Source of the DNA: Microvirga arvi
GTDB taxonomy: Bacteria > Pseudomonadota > Alphaproteobacteria > Rhizobiales > Beijerinckiaceae
DNA: 64,000 nt
NCBI RefSeq assembly: GCF_016892765.1
Contig: NZ_JAFEMD010000010.1
Coordinates: forward strand, 62,001 to 126,000
Reading direction: 5' to 3'
Made by a program: the position numbers and the translations under genes. Below, in pieces: positions 17,815 to 26,858 of the stretch. The number at the start of each line of letters is the position of its first letter. Positions within the stretch are counted from its first letter, which is position 1. A model generated the notes under the pieces. It did not search any database, was not told where the DNA came from, and worked only from the letters and a program-made list of their open reading frames with translations.

Positions 17815-18483
17815 ATGTCCATGACGTGGGTTGAAGCCATCGGCTGGTTTGGGGCAGCCCTTGCCATCGCAGGCAGCGCGATGAAGACCATCATTCCGCT
17901 GCGCTGCATCGGGATCGGGGCCAATCTCTGCTCCCTGACCGTTTCCGCATTCCTGGGTAATATTCCAGGCGTCGTGGCCAATCTGATCCTGCTGCCCATC
18001 AACAGCGTGCGCCTCTATCAGATGCTGGGCCTGATCAAGCGTGTGAAGAACGCCTCCAAGAGCGACTTGTCCATGGAATGGCTCAAGCCGTTCATGACCC
18101 GCCGCAAGACGAAGACCGGCGAATTGCTTTTCGCCAAGGGCGATATCGCGGACTGCATGTTCTTCACGATTTCCGGACGCTATCGTCTGAAGGAGATCAA
18201 TATTGAACTCCTGCAGGGACAGGTGGTCGGCGAAATGGGCTTCATGTCGCCGAGCAACACCCGTACCCAGACGCTTGAATGCCTGGAAGAAGGCGAGGTG
18301 CTGAGCATATCCTATGACGAGGTGCGTCAACTCTACTTCCAGAACCCGCAATTTGGCTTCTATTTCCTGCGTCTGACCAGCGAGCGCCTGTTCCAGAACA
18401 TGGAGAGAATGGAGGAGGAGATTGTCCGCCTCCGCGAGGCCCTTCCGCAGATCGAGACCGTTCAGAAAGCGGCTTCAGCTTAG
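17815..18483 (+). CDS. Membrane protein with C-terminal cyclic-nucleotide-binding-like domain
   Basis: This encodes 222 residues. The N-terminal about 80 residues have three hydrophobic segments (WVEAIGWFGAALAIAGSA, RCIGIGANLCSLTVSAFLG and GVVANLILLPINSVRLY). They resemble the small membrane half of YgjV-like or PQ-loop proteins. Residues about 95-200 fold like a Crp cNMP-binding barrel: KTGELLFAKGDIADCMFFTISG, then GQVVGEMGFMSPSNTRTQTLE, in which GEMGF stands at the phosphate cassette. There is no DNA-binding domain. It may sense a nucleotide or other small ligand at the membrane. ATG 17815 or ATG 17821 could be the start. Confidence 0.75.
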   Translation: MSMTWVEAIGWFGAALAIAGSAMKTIIPLRCIGIGANLCSLTVSAFLGNIPGVVANLILLPINSVRLYQMLGLIKRVKNASKSDLSMEWLKPFMTRRKTKTGELLFAKGDIADCMFFTISGRYRLKEINIELLQGQVVGEMGFMSPSNTRTQTLECLEEGEVLSISYDEVRQLYFQNPQFGFYFLRLTSERLFQNMERMEEEIVRLREALPQIETVQKAASA

Positions 18484-18505
18484 AAGAATTACAAGGAATG
18501 CTCAG

Positions 18506-18521
18506 TTTAGAATTCCTATAA
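18506..18521. promoter_or_regulatory. Possible iron-regulator half-site upstream of the ferric-iron binding protein
   Basis: TTTAGAA at 18506-18512 matches the left half of the Irr (ICE) box as I know it; the right half CTATAA is a poor match. It lies about 110-125 bases before the ferric-iron binding protein. Weak evidence only. Confidence 0.25.
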
Positions 18522-18630
18522 GTTATTGATTTTAATCTGCTTTTTGGTTGACCGCAAAGTGTGTTTGTGGTTCTTGCAGCATCAAAGGGATACGGCACCA
18601 TGCCGCCCGAAACCGATTCTGAAGGAACTC

Positions 18631-19671
18631 ATGATGGCGAACATCTCGTTTGCACGCGGTCTGCTCTGCGGGGCCGCTGCTCTTGGCGCTCTGGCAGGTT
18701 CGACCCTCTCCGCCTCGGCGGAGGAAGTGCTGAACATCTACACCACCCGCGAAGCCGGCCTGATCAAGCCCGTCTTGGATGAGTTCACCAAAGAGACCGG
18801 CATCAAGGTCAATACGATCTTCATTGCCAACGGCCTCGAGGAGCGCATCCGCACCGAGGGTCAGAACAGCCCGGCGGACGTGATCATCACGGTCGATATC
18901 GGCCGCTTGCAGGCGGCCAAGGATTACGGCGTCACGCAACCGGTGAAGTCCGAAGCGCTCGAGAAGGTCATACCGACGGCCTATCGCGATCCGGAAGGCC
19001 ATTGGTTCGGCATCGCCCTTCGCGGGCGCGTCGTCTATGCCTCGAAGGAGCGCGTGAAGCAGGACAAGATCTCTTACGAGGAGCTCGCCGATCCCAAGTG
19101 GAAGGGCAAGGTCTGCATCCGCTCCGGCCAGCACCTCTACAACATCAGCCTGATCGCCGCGATGATCGCCCACAAGGGTGAGGCGAAGGCCGAGGAATGG
19201 CTCAAGGGCGTGAAGGCGAACCTAGCGAAGAAGCCTTCGGGCGGCGACCGCGAGCAGGCCAAGGACATCCTGGCCGGCGTCTGCGACATCGGTGTGGGCA
19301 ACACCTACTACGTCTCGCTCATGCTCAACGGCAGCGACGCCGAGCAGAAGAAGTGGGGCGAAGCCATCAACGTGATCCTCCCCACCTTCGAGGGCGGCGG
19401 AACCCACGTGAACGTCTCCGGCCTGGCGCTGGCGAAGAACGCGCCGAACAAGGCCAACGCCGTGAAGTTCATGGAGTACATGGTCTCCGATGAGTCTCAA
19501 CGCATCCACGCCGACCTCAATTCCGAATATCCGATCAAGGCCGGCATCAAGATTCACCCGACCATCGCCTCCTTCGGCGAGCTCAAGGCCGATAATGTGC
19601 CGGTCGCCGAGATCGCGAAGCTCCGCAAGAAAGCCAGCGAGTTGGTCGACAAGGTCGGCTTTGATCAATAA
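18631..19671 (+). CDS. Ferric-iron ABC transporter substrate-binding protein (FbpA/FutA type)
   Basis: This is a 346-residue periplasmic protein. The signal peptide runs to about residue 30, ending SASA-EE. The mature protein begins EEVLNIYTTREAGLIKPVL, the standard opening of the ferric-iron-binding FbpA/FutA family. A conserved region around GVGNTYYVSLML holds the Tyr pair that coordinates iron in these proteins. Two ATG codons at 18631 and 18634 both suit the AAGGA site. The permease follows after 81 bases that contain a hairpin. An ATPase gene is not adjacent. Confidence 0.9.
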   Translation: MMANISFARGLLCGAAALGALAGSTLSASAEEVLNIYTTREAGLIKPVLDEFTKETGIKVNTIFIANGLEERIRTEGQNSPADVIITVDIGRLQAAKDYGVTQPVKSEALEKVIPTAYRDPEGHWFGIALRGRVVYASKERVKQDKISYEELADPKWKGKVCIRSGQHLYNISLIAAMIAHKGEAKAEEWLKGVKANLAKKPSGGDREQAKDILAGVCDIGVGNTYYVSLMLNGSDAEQKKWGEAINVILPTFEGGGTHVNVSGLALAKNAPNKANAVKFMEYMVSDESQRIHADLNSEYPIKAGIKIHPTIASFGELKADNVPVAEIAKLRKKASELVDKVGFDQ

Positions 19672-19678
19672 GACTGGA

Positions 19679-19697
19679 GGCGGCTCTTCCAGCCGCC
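19679..19697 (+). terminator. Hairpin between iron-binding protein and permease genes
   Basis: GGCGGCT (19679-19685) pairs with AGCCGCC (19691-19697) over CTTCC, eight bases after the stop. It is followed by CTCACCTTTTCC. It is a likely partial terminator or mRNA-end stabiliser, which would make more binding protein than permease. Confidence 0.6.
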
Positions 19698-19752
19698 CTC
19701 ACCTTTTCCAGAGAGGCGCTGCCGGCAACGGCGGCGCCATTCCCATTTTGCC

Positions 19753-21477
19753 GTGACAGCACAAATCCAGACCGCATTCCGCTCCTCGCCGCAACGGAAG
19801 GCGAAGCGCATTCCCTGGTGGCTCTCCGCTGCCGTGGCCGTGACCGGTCTGCTCGTGCTCCTGCCTGTCGGCGCCCTCATCGGCATCGCCGCCGAGGGAG
19901 ATGCGGAAATCTGGCCGCATCTCATCGCCAATGTGCTGCCAGCCAGCACGATCGACACGCTCGCCCTGCTCATCGGCGTCGCCGTCGTCGCAGGCTCCAT
20001 GGGCATCACCACGGCTTGGCTCGTCACCGCACATCGCTTTCCCGGCCGCGGCATCCTGGTATGGCTCCTGCCGCTGCCGCTCGCTGTGCCGACCTACATC
20101 ACCGCTTATATCTACGTGGAAGTCTTCGACTCCGCAGGCCTCCTTCAGATCGCCTTGCGCGATTTCATGGGCTGGAAGTCGCGGGCGGAGTACTGGTTTC
20201 CCGAGATCAGGTCGCTGCCCGGCTGCATCCTCGTGATGTCCGTGGTGCTCTATCCCTACATCTACATCGTGGCACGGGCGATGTTCCTGACGCAGAGCGC
20301 CAGCATGCTGGAGGTGGCGCGGACCTTGGGCGCGAGCCGCATCAAGCTCTTCCGCATCATCGCGCTTCCCCTCGCCCGCCCTGCACTGGCGGTGGGCCTT
20401 GCGCTGGCCTTGCTGGAAGCTCTCAACGATATCGGCGCGAGCGAATATCTCGGCGTCCGCACCCTCACCGTTTCGGTCTACAACACGTGGCTCAACCGCG
20501 GCAGCCTTGCGGGAGCGGCGCAGATTGCCTGCGTCATGCTGGCCTTCGTGGTGGGCCTAATCCTGATCGAGCGTTACGGTCGGCGCGACAGGCGCTATGC
20601 GCTCTCGCCGAAGCGCCACCGGACCGTGCATCCGGTGCCTCTCGCCGGCATGCGCGCCTGGGTGGCGACGCTGCTCTGCGCGTTGCCCGTCCTCATGGGC
20701 TTCATCCTGCCGACGGTTTTCCTGCTGCGCGAAACCCTGCGACGCGGCCTTCTGAACCAGCTCGACAGGGATTTCCTCGCCCATTTCATGACGACCATTG
20801 GATTGTCGGTGGCTGCGACGACCGCGGTGCTGGTCATTGCCATCATGCTGGTCTCAGCCGCCCGCCTGTCCAAGAATTCCCTGACCAGGGGGGCTCTCTT
20901 CTTGGCAGGCCTCGGTTATGCGCTCCCCGGCACGGTGCTGGCGCTGGGGCTCATGACGCCGTTGGTCGGCTTCGACAACCTGATCGGCACGGTCTGGCGC
21001 CACCTGACCGGCGAGCGCCTCGGCCTCCTCCTCATGGGTGCTGCGGGCGGCATCATCATCGCGTACGTGATCCGTTTCCTGTCGATTGCGACGGGCTCGC
21101 TGTCGGCCGGTCTGGACCGCGTCTCGCCAAGCCTGGAGGATGCTGCACGCACGCTTGGAACCTCGCGGCGGGAGATGGTGTGGAGGATCCAGATCCCCCT
21201 CATGCGCCCGGCGCTTGCGAGCGCCGCCCTGCTGATCTTCGTCGATTGCATCAAGGAACTGCCGGCAACTCTGCTGCTGCGGCCGCTCAACACCGAAACC
21301 CTCTCAACCCTCGTCTACACCTATGCGTCCAGGGGGCGTTTCGAGGAAGGATCGCTCGGCGCCCTCGTCATCGTGCTGGTCGGCTTGGTGCCCGTCATCC
21401 AGCTGGTGCGCAGCGCGGAGGCTCGCCCGACGGTTGCGGAAGGCCCGAGTTCACCATCAGGTTCCACAGGCTCTTGA
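19753..21477 (+). CDS. Ferric-iron ABC transporter permease (FbpB type)
   Basis: This 574-residue inner-membrane protein has two fused halves, each with about six membrane segments and an ABC permease coupling motif. The first is EVARTLGASRIKLFRIIALP and the second is EDAARTLGTSRREMVWRIQIP. This fused layout is typical of ferric-iron and thiamine permeases. The start is GTG at 19753; no strong ribosome site is visible. It follows the iron-binding protein and lacks a partner ATPase nearby, as the next gene is on the other strand. The ATPase must be encoded elsewhere or shared. Confidence 0.9.
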   Translation: MTAQIQTAFRSSPQRKAKRIPWWLSAAVAVTGLLVLLPVGALIGIAAEGDAEIWPHLIANVLPASTIDTLALLIGVAVVAGSMGITTAWLVTAHRFPGRGILVWLLPLPLAVPTYITAYIYVEVFDSAGLLQIALRDFMGWKSRAEYWFPEIRSLPGCILVMSVVLYPYIYIVARAMFLTQSASMLEVARTLGASRIKLFRIIALPLARPALAVGLALALLEALNDIGASEYLGVRTLTVSVYNTWLNRGSLAGAAQIACVMLAFVVGLILIERYGRRDRRYALSPKRHRTVHPVPLAGMRAWVATLLCALPVLMGFILPTVFLLRETLRRGLLNQLDRDFLAHFMTTIGLSVAATTAVLVIAIMLVSAARLSKNSLTRGALFLAGLGYALPGTVLALGLMTPLVGFDNLIGTVWRHLTGERLGLLLMGAAGGIIIAYVIRFLSIATGSLSAGLDRVSPSLEDAARTLGTSRREMVWRIQIPLMRPALASAALLIFVDCIKELPATLLLRPLNTETLSTLVYTYASRGRFEEGSLGALVIVLVGLVPVIQLVRSAEARPTVAEGPSSPSGSTGS

Positions 21478-21548
21478 GTCCGACGATGGCTGCGGGCTGA
21501 TGATGCTCGTCTCCTCCTTATTGTAATGGGCGTCAGGGACCAACGCCG

Positions 21549-22406
21549 TCATCCCAATTCGAAGGTTGAAATCCCGTAGGTTCGGGGCAGAGGCAAGTCT
21601 GGCGTCTCTCCACGATACATCCTCGCGGTCTCAAAGACCGGCGACAGGCCGTAACGCACGGCCAGCTGGACGGCCGTCTCATTGGGCGCAGGCAGGTCCA
21701 GGAAGATCGGAGCGCCTCTGGCCTGAGATGCAAGCGCTCGAAACAGCAGATCAGCCTCGTTCTCGCCATCGGCGAAGAGCGGCCCGATCTTATAACCATA
21801 GCGGCAGGCTCGTACGACCCCATAGCCCTTGATCGTCCCGTCTTTTACAAAAGCCATCGCAGTGCGTTTGTCCGGCTTGAGCCAGCAACGCAAAAAGGTC
21901 TCGCGCGGCGCGGCAAAGAACGGCCGGTCATAGGCCAGAACGGCCTCCGTGATCTCTGGAGTCATCCTCCGCAGGCAATCGTTCCGAGGGGTTTCGATCC
22001 GAGGGGCTCCGCTATAGCGAACGTTGCGGTGGGCCAGGACGAAGCCTGATCGCGCATAGTTCTCCTGCTGGGCCACGACGCCGTCCAGACCCACCGTGCA
22101 GCCCTCGAGATAAGCCATACCGGTCTGCCAGAGATGGTATCCGAATCCTTGCCCGCGATAATCCGGCCGGACAATGTAGAAGCCGAGGAAGCCAAACGCG
22201 CTGGAGTACCGAACAACCGAGATGGAGGCGATTGGCTCGTGACCCAGAGTGCCCATGAGAAAGCCTGTGGGGTCGGCGGCGTGGAAGCACTCAGCGTCAT
22301 TGAGGCCAGGGTTCCAGCCCTCGGCCGCAGCCCAGTTGATCGCTTCTTCGAGATTTTCACGATCCATGACACGGATCGTCATGGCGTCTAGGTCTGCTCG
22401 TGCCAT
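21549..22406 (-). CDS. GNAT family N-acetyltransferase
   Basis: This encodes 285 residues. The first half is a GNAT domain with the acetyl-CoA loop pattern in DYRGQGFGYHLWQTGMAYLEG and a FYIVRPDYRG strand before it. The second half has a further domain like that of YitH-type proteins, ending with EARMYRGETPDLPL-like text. The acceptor substrate is unknown. ATG 22406 follows GAGG by about five bases. A downstream ATG at 22382 lacks a ribosome site. It lies convergent with the iron permease gene. Confidence 0.8.
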   Translation of the reverse strand: MARADLDAMTIRVMDRENLEEAINWAAAEGWNPGLNDAECFHAADPTGFLMGTLGHEPIASISVVRYSSAFGFLGFYIVRPDYRGQGFGYHLWQTGMAYLEGCTVGLDGVVAQQENYARSGFVLAHRNVRYSGAPRIETPRNDCLRRMTPEITEAVLAYDRPFFAAPRETFLRCWLKPDKRTAMAFVKDGTIKGYGVVRACRYGYKIGPLFADGENEADLLFRALASQARGAPIFLDLPAPNETAVQLAVRYGLSPVFETARMYRGETPDLPLPRTYGISTFELG

Positions 22407-22575
22407 TCAGCCTCGCCATGCATTTTATCGCGAGCGGAACCACCGCATGACTTCATCGACAGCATAGAGTGACCCTGATGCCAGGCAAGCGCGCCGCGGG
22501 TTGTGCGATCCCGGAGTCGAGCACCCGATCTTCATCGCAGACTGGGAATTGTCGATCCGCGCAAAAGCAAACAGA

Positions 22576-22593
22576 CCCCGGGAAACCCCGGGG
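22576..22593 (-). terminator. Terminator downstream of scoB
   Basis: On the minus strand, CCCCGG, loop GGTTTC and CCGGGG are followed by TCTGTTTGCTTTTGC, a T-rich tail. It lies 44 bases past the stop of scoB. Confidence 0.65.
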
Positions 22594-22636
22594 CCTGTGC
22601 GAGGAGCGCTGATGCCACGCTCGCCATTGTCTTTCC

Positions 22637-23314
22637 TCAGGCCGCGTTGGACTGGCTACCGAGCGCTACTTTGAACTCGGCCTGAGTCTTCGCCTTGATC
22701 TCGTCCACCGTCACCCCCTCAGCCAGCTCGATCAGGGTCATGCCGGAGCCGCCCTTCTTGTCGATGGAGAACACGCCGAGATCGGTGATCACCAGGTCGA
22801 CCACGCCGGCCCCGGTCAGCGGCAGGGAGCATTCCTTCAGAAGCTTCGGATCTTCTGAGCCGTCCTTGGCTTTGGCCACGTGCTCCATGACCACGACCAC
22901 GCGCTTGACGCCGGCCACAAGGTCCATGGCGCCGCCCATGCCCTTGACCATCTTGCCGGGGATCATCCAGTTGGCGAGATCGCCGTTCTCGGCGACCTGC
23001 ATGGCTCCCAGGATCGAAAGATCAATATGGCCGCCGCGGATCATGCCGAAGGAATCGGAGCTCGAGAAATAGCTCGTGGTCGGCAGCTCGGTGATCGTCT
23101 GCTTGCCGGCATTGATCAGGTCCGCATCCTCCTCGCCCTCGAAGGGGAACGGCCCCATGCCGAGCATGCCGTTCTCCGACTGGAGCTGCACGCGCATGCC
23201 CTTGGGGATGAAGTTGGACACCAGCGTCGGGATGCCGATGCCGAGATTCACGTAGAAGCCGTCGCGCAGCTCCTTGGCCGCGCGGGCGGCCATCTGTTCA
23301 CGGGTCCAGGCCAT
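22637..23314 (-). CDS. scoB: 3-oxoacid CoA-transferase subunit B
   Basis: This is the catalytic beta subunit, 225 residues, of a two-subunit CoA transferase that moves CoA from succinyl-CoA to a 3-oxoacid such as acetoacetate. It carries the catalytic SENGMLGMG stretch, in which the Glu forms the CoA thioester, and [14 protein letters not shown]. The start overlaps the end of scoA by one base (TGATG), showing coupled translation. The usual use is ketone-body or 3-oxoadipate metabolism; the context does not show which. Confidence 0.93.
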   Translation of the reverse strand: MAWTREQMAARAAKELRDGFYVNLGIGIPTLVSNFIPKGMRVQLQSENGMLGMGPFPFEGEEDADLINAGKQTITELPTTSYFSSSDSFGMIRGGHIDLSILGAMQVAENGDLANWMIPGKMVKGMGGAMDLVAGVKRVVVVMEHVAKAKDGSEDPKLLKECSLPLTGAGVVDLVITDLGVFSIDKKGGSGMTLIELAEGVTVDEIKAKTQAEFKVALGSQSNAA

Positions 23315-24051
23315 CAGACTTCCTCCCCTGCTCCCGCCGGCACAGCCTCCTCGGCGCGCTTGCGGGTCGTGCGTTGCTCGATGTGTTTGACCGGGTTCGG
23401 CACATGCACCATGCGCTTCACGAAGATGCCTGGCGTATGGATGCAGTCCGGGTCGATCTCGCCGGCCGGCACCAGATGCTCGACCTCGGCGATGGTCAGC
23501 CGCGAGGCGGTCGCCATCATCGGATTGAAGTTGCGGGCAGTCTTCCGGTAGACGAGGTTGCCTTCCGTGTCGCCCTTCCAGGCATGGACGATGGAGATGT
23601 CGGCAAACAGCCCCGTCTCCATGACATATTTCTCGCCGTTGAACTCGCGAACCTCCTTGCCTTCGGCAATGAGGGTGCCGACGCCGGTCTTGGTGTAGAA
23701 GGCCGGGATCCCGGCGCCGCCGGCGCGGATGCGCTCGGCCAGCGTGCCCTGCGGGTTGAACTCGAGCTCCAGCTCGCCGGAGAGGTACTGCTGGGCGAAG
23801 AGCTTGTTCTCGCCCACATAGGACGAAATCATCTTGCGGATCTGGCGGGTTTCCAGAAGGCGGCCGAGGCCGACCCCGTCGACACCCGCATTGTTCGAGA
23901 TGAAGGTCAGATCCTTCGCCCCCGAATCACGAATCGCCTCGATCAGCGTCTCCGGAATGCCGCAGAGACCGAAGCCCCCAGCCATGATGGTCATGCCATC
24001 CTTGACCAGGCCAGCCAGCGCCGAGCGCGCGTCGCTGTAAACCTTATCCAT
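23314..24051 (-). CDS. scoA: 3-oxoacid CoA-transferase subunit A
   Basis: This alpha subunit has 245 residues. It has the CoA-binding [13 protein letters not shown] near residue 25, then [14 protein letters not shown], and [15 protein letters not shown] near the middle, all standard for the family. I chose ATG 24051 because AGGAGAGG is about six bases upstream; an in-frame TTG lies one codon earlier. It is the first gene of the pair with scoB. The C-terminal 20 residues are Ala/Glu/Arg-rich. Confidence 0.93.
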   Translation of the reverse strand: MDKVYSDARSALAGLVKDGMTIMAGGFGLCGIPETLIEAIRDSGAKDLTFISNNAGVDGVGLGRLLETRQIRKMISSYVGENKLFAQQYLSGELELEFNPQGTLAERIRAGGAGIPAFYTKTGVGTLIAEGKEVREFNGEKYVMETGLFADISIVHAWKGDTEGNLVYRKTARNFNPMMATASRLTIAEVEHLVPAGEIDPDCIHTPGIFVKRMVHVPNPVKHIEQRTTRKRAEEAVPAGAGEEV

Positions 24052-24249
24052 CAAATCCTCTCCTTGTGGGCAGATTTCCGCCCGTTCGAAGTGTCGCGGT
24101 TCGAATGGCGGCCACCCTGCAACTTGGCCTCAATTTAGACAATCCCTTCGTATGGATATATGGAAACGATTCAACGGTTCGCCCTGTCCTGAGGACATCT
24201 CCTCTTCACCGCTTGCGGGACGGGGCTCAAGGTTTACAACATTCATTCC

Positions 24250-26061
24250 ATGTCCCGCCGCATCTTCTTCCTCATTGCGCTGATCTCGCTTGCCGTCCTC
24301 GGGACGGCGGCGTCCCCCTGGACATTGCCCGGGGGTGGCCTGTCGGCGGAGCTGAAGGACCATGTCAAGACCCGATATGGCCTGGACCTGACGGTCAGGG
24401 GACGGAGCACCTTCGCCGTGCTTCCCATCCCCCGGGTCAAGTTCGAGAACGTGACGCTTCAGTTTCCTGACGGGGCACTGAAGGCCGAGGGCGGCACCCT
24501 TCGGGGCGAGTTGCGCCTCCTGCCCCTCCTCTTCGGACGGATCGAGCTTTCCGACTTCGACTTGGCGGAAACCCGCATCATCGGCTCGGTACAGAAGCTC
24601 CAGGCCGTCAACTGGGCCGAGATCTTCAAGGAGCGTTCGACCGAAACCCACGCCCGCCGGCTCGTGGTGTCCAAGTCCTCGGTGCGCTGGACCGATCTGA
24701 AGGAGGCCAACCTGGATCGGCTCAATGCCGTCATGCGCTGGGCCGATGCATCCGAACCTCTGGCTGCGACCGGCTCGGCGATCTGGCGGGATGAACCGAT
24801 ATCCCTCGATCAGGTCTCGATCTTCCCTGACCTGCTCGCATCCAACAAGATCAGCCCGTTCTCCATCACCCTCACCTCCCCCAGCGCGCGCCTCTCTGCC
24901 GAGGGCGAGGCTCAGCTTGGCGATACCCCCCGCCTGACGGGCGAGAGCACCATCGAGGCGAGTTCGGTGCGCGACTTCACCCGCTGGAGCGGGGTCGATC
25001 TCCCGTTCGGGTCGCTGCTGCAGGCTTTCTCGATCAGCGGCGACTTCTCCATGGACCGCCGCCGCCTGTCCTGGCCCGCCGTGTCGATCGCCATGGGATC
25101 CGACAAGCTGGAGGGGACTTTGGGCGTTCGCTTCGATACGGAGCGGCCTGTCATCACCGGCACGCTTGCGGCCGATACGCTCAACCTGGCGGACCTGTTC
25201 GCCCCCTTTTCCCAGACCCGCACCGATTCAGGCTCCTGGAGCGAGGAGACGATCGACCTGACCCGGGCGACCGGTACCGATCTCGACCTTCGCCTCTCGG
25301 CGACAACCGCCAGTCTCGGGCGCCTGAGCTTGGATGACATGGCAGCCAGCGTGCTCGTGCAGCCCGGCCGAATCGAAGCTTCCATCGGGCGGGCGGCCTT
25401 CTTTGATGGCACCCTGAAAGGACGCCTGTCCCTGGCGGCGCAGAACGGTCAGGTGGACTTCAAGAGCCAGGGAACCTTCTCAAAGGTGAAGATCTCACCC
25501 TTCCTGGCCGCACTCGGCGAGCCGCGCTGGATCACGGGCCGGGCTCAAGGACAGTTCAGCTTCGACGGAAAAGGCAGGAATCCGGCAGACGTCATCCGTC
25601 AGGCTCAAGGCCGTTCCTCGATCGAACTGTCGGAGGGAGAGGTGGTTGGGATCAACCTTCAGGATGCCCTGCGCCGGGTGGACAAGCGGCCTCTCCTCGC
25701 CTCGCTCAACTGGAAGGGCGGACGCACGCCTTTCGAGAGAGCCGATGCCCAGATCGTGGTGCAGAACGGCGTCGGTGAGGTCGTCGAGGGCAAGCTCAGC
25801 GGGCCTGCGGTCCAAGCCCGCCTTCACGGACAAGTTCTCCTGGTCGACCGGACCCTTCAGATGATAGCGGGAATCTCGTCAGCCGAAGCGCCGGCCGGGC
25901 AATTGCCGGCTCTCGCGTTCGACGTCACGGGCGACTGGGACAATGTGGCGGTCACCCCGCAGGTCCGCTCCCTCATCGAGCGCTCCGGCGCGGCCAAGCC
26001 CCTCTTCCCGCAGGACCGTGTTCCCGCCAACGAGCAGGGGCCCCAGGCCATCGCTCAGTGA
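24250..26061 (+). CDS. AsmA family protein
   Basis: This 603-residue protein has an N-terminal hydrophobic segment (FFLIALISLAVLG). An AsmA opening of the type LTVRGRSTFAVLPIPRVKFENVTL follows, near residues 45-70. A long beta-rich region with repeating 'DLRLSATTASLG'-like strands ends in a second AsmA region LSEGEVVGINLQDALRR. AsmA proteins are inner-membrane anchored and extend into the periplasm, and are linked to phospholipid transport and outer-membrane assembly. No strong ribosome site precedes the ATG. The stop overlaps the end of potC, which is convergent. Confidence 0.85.
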   Translation: MSRRIFFLIALISLAVLGTAASPWTLPGGGLSAELKDHVKTRYGLDLTVRGRSTFAVLPIPRVKFENVTLQFPDGALKAEGGTLRGELRLLPLLFGRIELSDFDLAETRIIGSVQKLQAVNWAEIFKERSTETHARRLVVSKSSVRWTDLKEANLDRLNAVMRWADASEPLAATGSAIWRDEPISLDQVSIFPDLLASNKISPFSITLTSPSARLSAEGEAQLGDTPRLTGESTIEASSVRDFTRWSGVDLPFGSLLQAFSISGDFSMDRRRLSWPAVSIAMGSDKLEGTLGVRFDTERPVITGTLAADTLNLADLFAPFSQTRTDSGSWSEETIDLTRATGTDLDLRLSATTASLGRLSLDDMAASVLVQPGRIEASIGRAAFFDGTLKGRLSLAAQNGQVDFKSQGTFSKVKISPFLAALGEPRWITGRAQGQFSFDGKGRNPADVIRQAQGRSSIELSEGEVVGINLQDALRRVDKRPLLASLNWKGGRTPFERADAQIVVQNGVGEVVEGKLSGPAVQARLHGQVLLVDRTLQMIAGISSAEAPAGQLPALAFDVTGDWDNVAVTPQVRSLIERSGAAKPLFPQDRVPANEQGPQAIAQ

Positions 26062-26858
26062 GCATTGCGGCGCGAGTTCAAGGTCGAGCGCTTGCTGAGC
26101 AGGGTGGCTGAGATCACGCCGAGCGTCACGATGCCGATCAGGATCGCCGAGGCCGCATTGACCTCGGGCGAGAGCCCAAGGCGCACCTGGCTGTAGATCT
26201 TGATCGGCAGGGTTGTCGCACCCGGACCTGCGTTGAAGCTCGCGACTACCAGATCGTCCATCGACAGCGTGAAGGCGAGCAGGAAGCCCGCCACGATGGA
26301 GGGCGCGATCAGAGGCAGCGTCACCGAGAAGAACGTGCGCAGGGGTGGTGCGCCGAGATCCATGGCCGCCTCCTCCAGCGACCGATCGAAGGTCATGAGT
26401 CGTGCCTGCACCACGACGGTCACGAAGCACATGGTGAGCGTGGTATGCGCGAGCGTGATGGTCCAGAAGCCGCGATCGAAATCGACCGCCACGAAGAACA
26501 GCAGCAGCGACAGGCCGGTAATGACCTCCGGCATGACCATGGGTGCATAGACCATGCCGGTGAACAATGTTCGACCGGGGAAGCGTCCATAACGCGTCAG
26601 CGCGAGCGCCGCGAGCGTGCCGAGAACGGTGGCCAGCGTCGCGGACAGAAGCGCGATGCGCAGCGTCACCCAGGCAGCCTCCATGAGGGACTGATTACGG
26701 AAGAGCGCCCCATACCATTGCGTGGAGAAACCGCCCCACACCGTGACGAGCCGCGAGGCATTGAAGGAATAGATCACCAGCAGCAGGATCGGCAGGTACA
26801 GGAAGGCAAAGCCGATCACGAGCGAGGTGACGTTGAAGAGGCTCAGGCGCCGGTTCAT
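26055..26858 (-). CDS. potC: Polyamine ABC transporter permease PotC
   Basis: This encodes 267 residues and about six membrane segments. It has the family motif EEAAMDLGAPPLRTFFSVTLP (26303-26365 region) and, earlier, the opening FNVTSLVIGFAFLYLPILLL. The ATG at 26858 overlaps the potB stop by four bases (ATGA). It forms the channel with PotB. The C-terminus overlaps the stop of the convergent asmA gene by a few bases. Confidence 0.9.
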   Translation of the reverse strand: MNRRLSLFNVTSLVIGFAFLYLPILLLVIYSFNASRLVTVWGGFSTQWYGALFRNQSLMEAAWVTLRIALLSATLATVLGTLAALALTRYGRFPGRTLFTGMVYAPMVMPEVITGLSLLLFFVAVDFDRGFWTITLAHTTLTMCFVTVVVQARLMTFDRSLEEAAMDLGAPPLRTFFSVTLPLIAPSIVAGFLLAFTLSMDDLVVASFNAGPGATTLPIKIYSQVRLGLSPEVNAASAILIGIVTLGVISATLLSKRSTLNSRRNAH

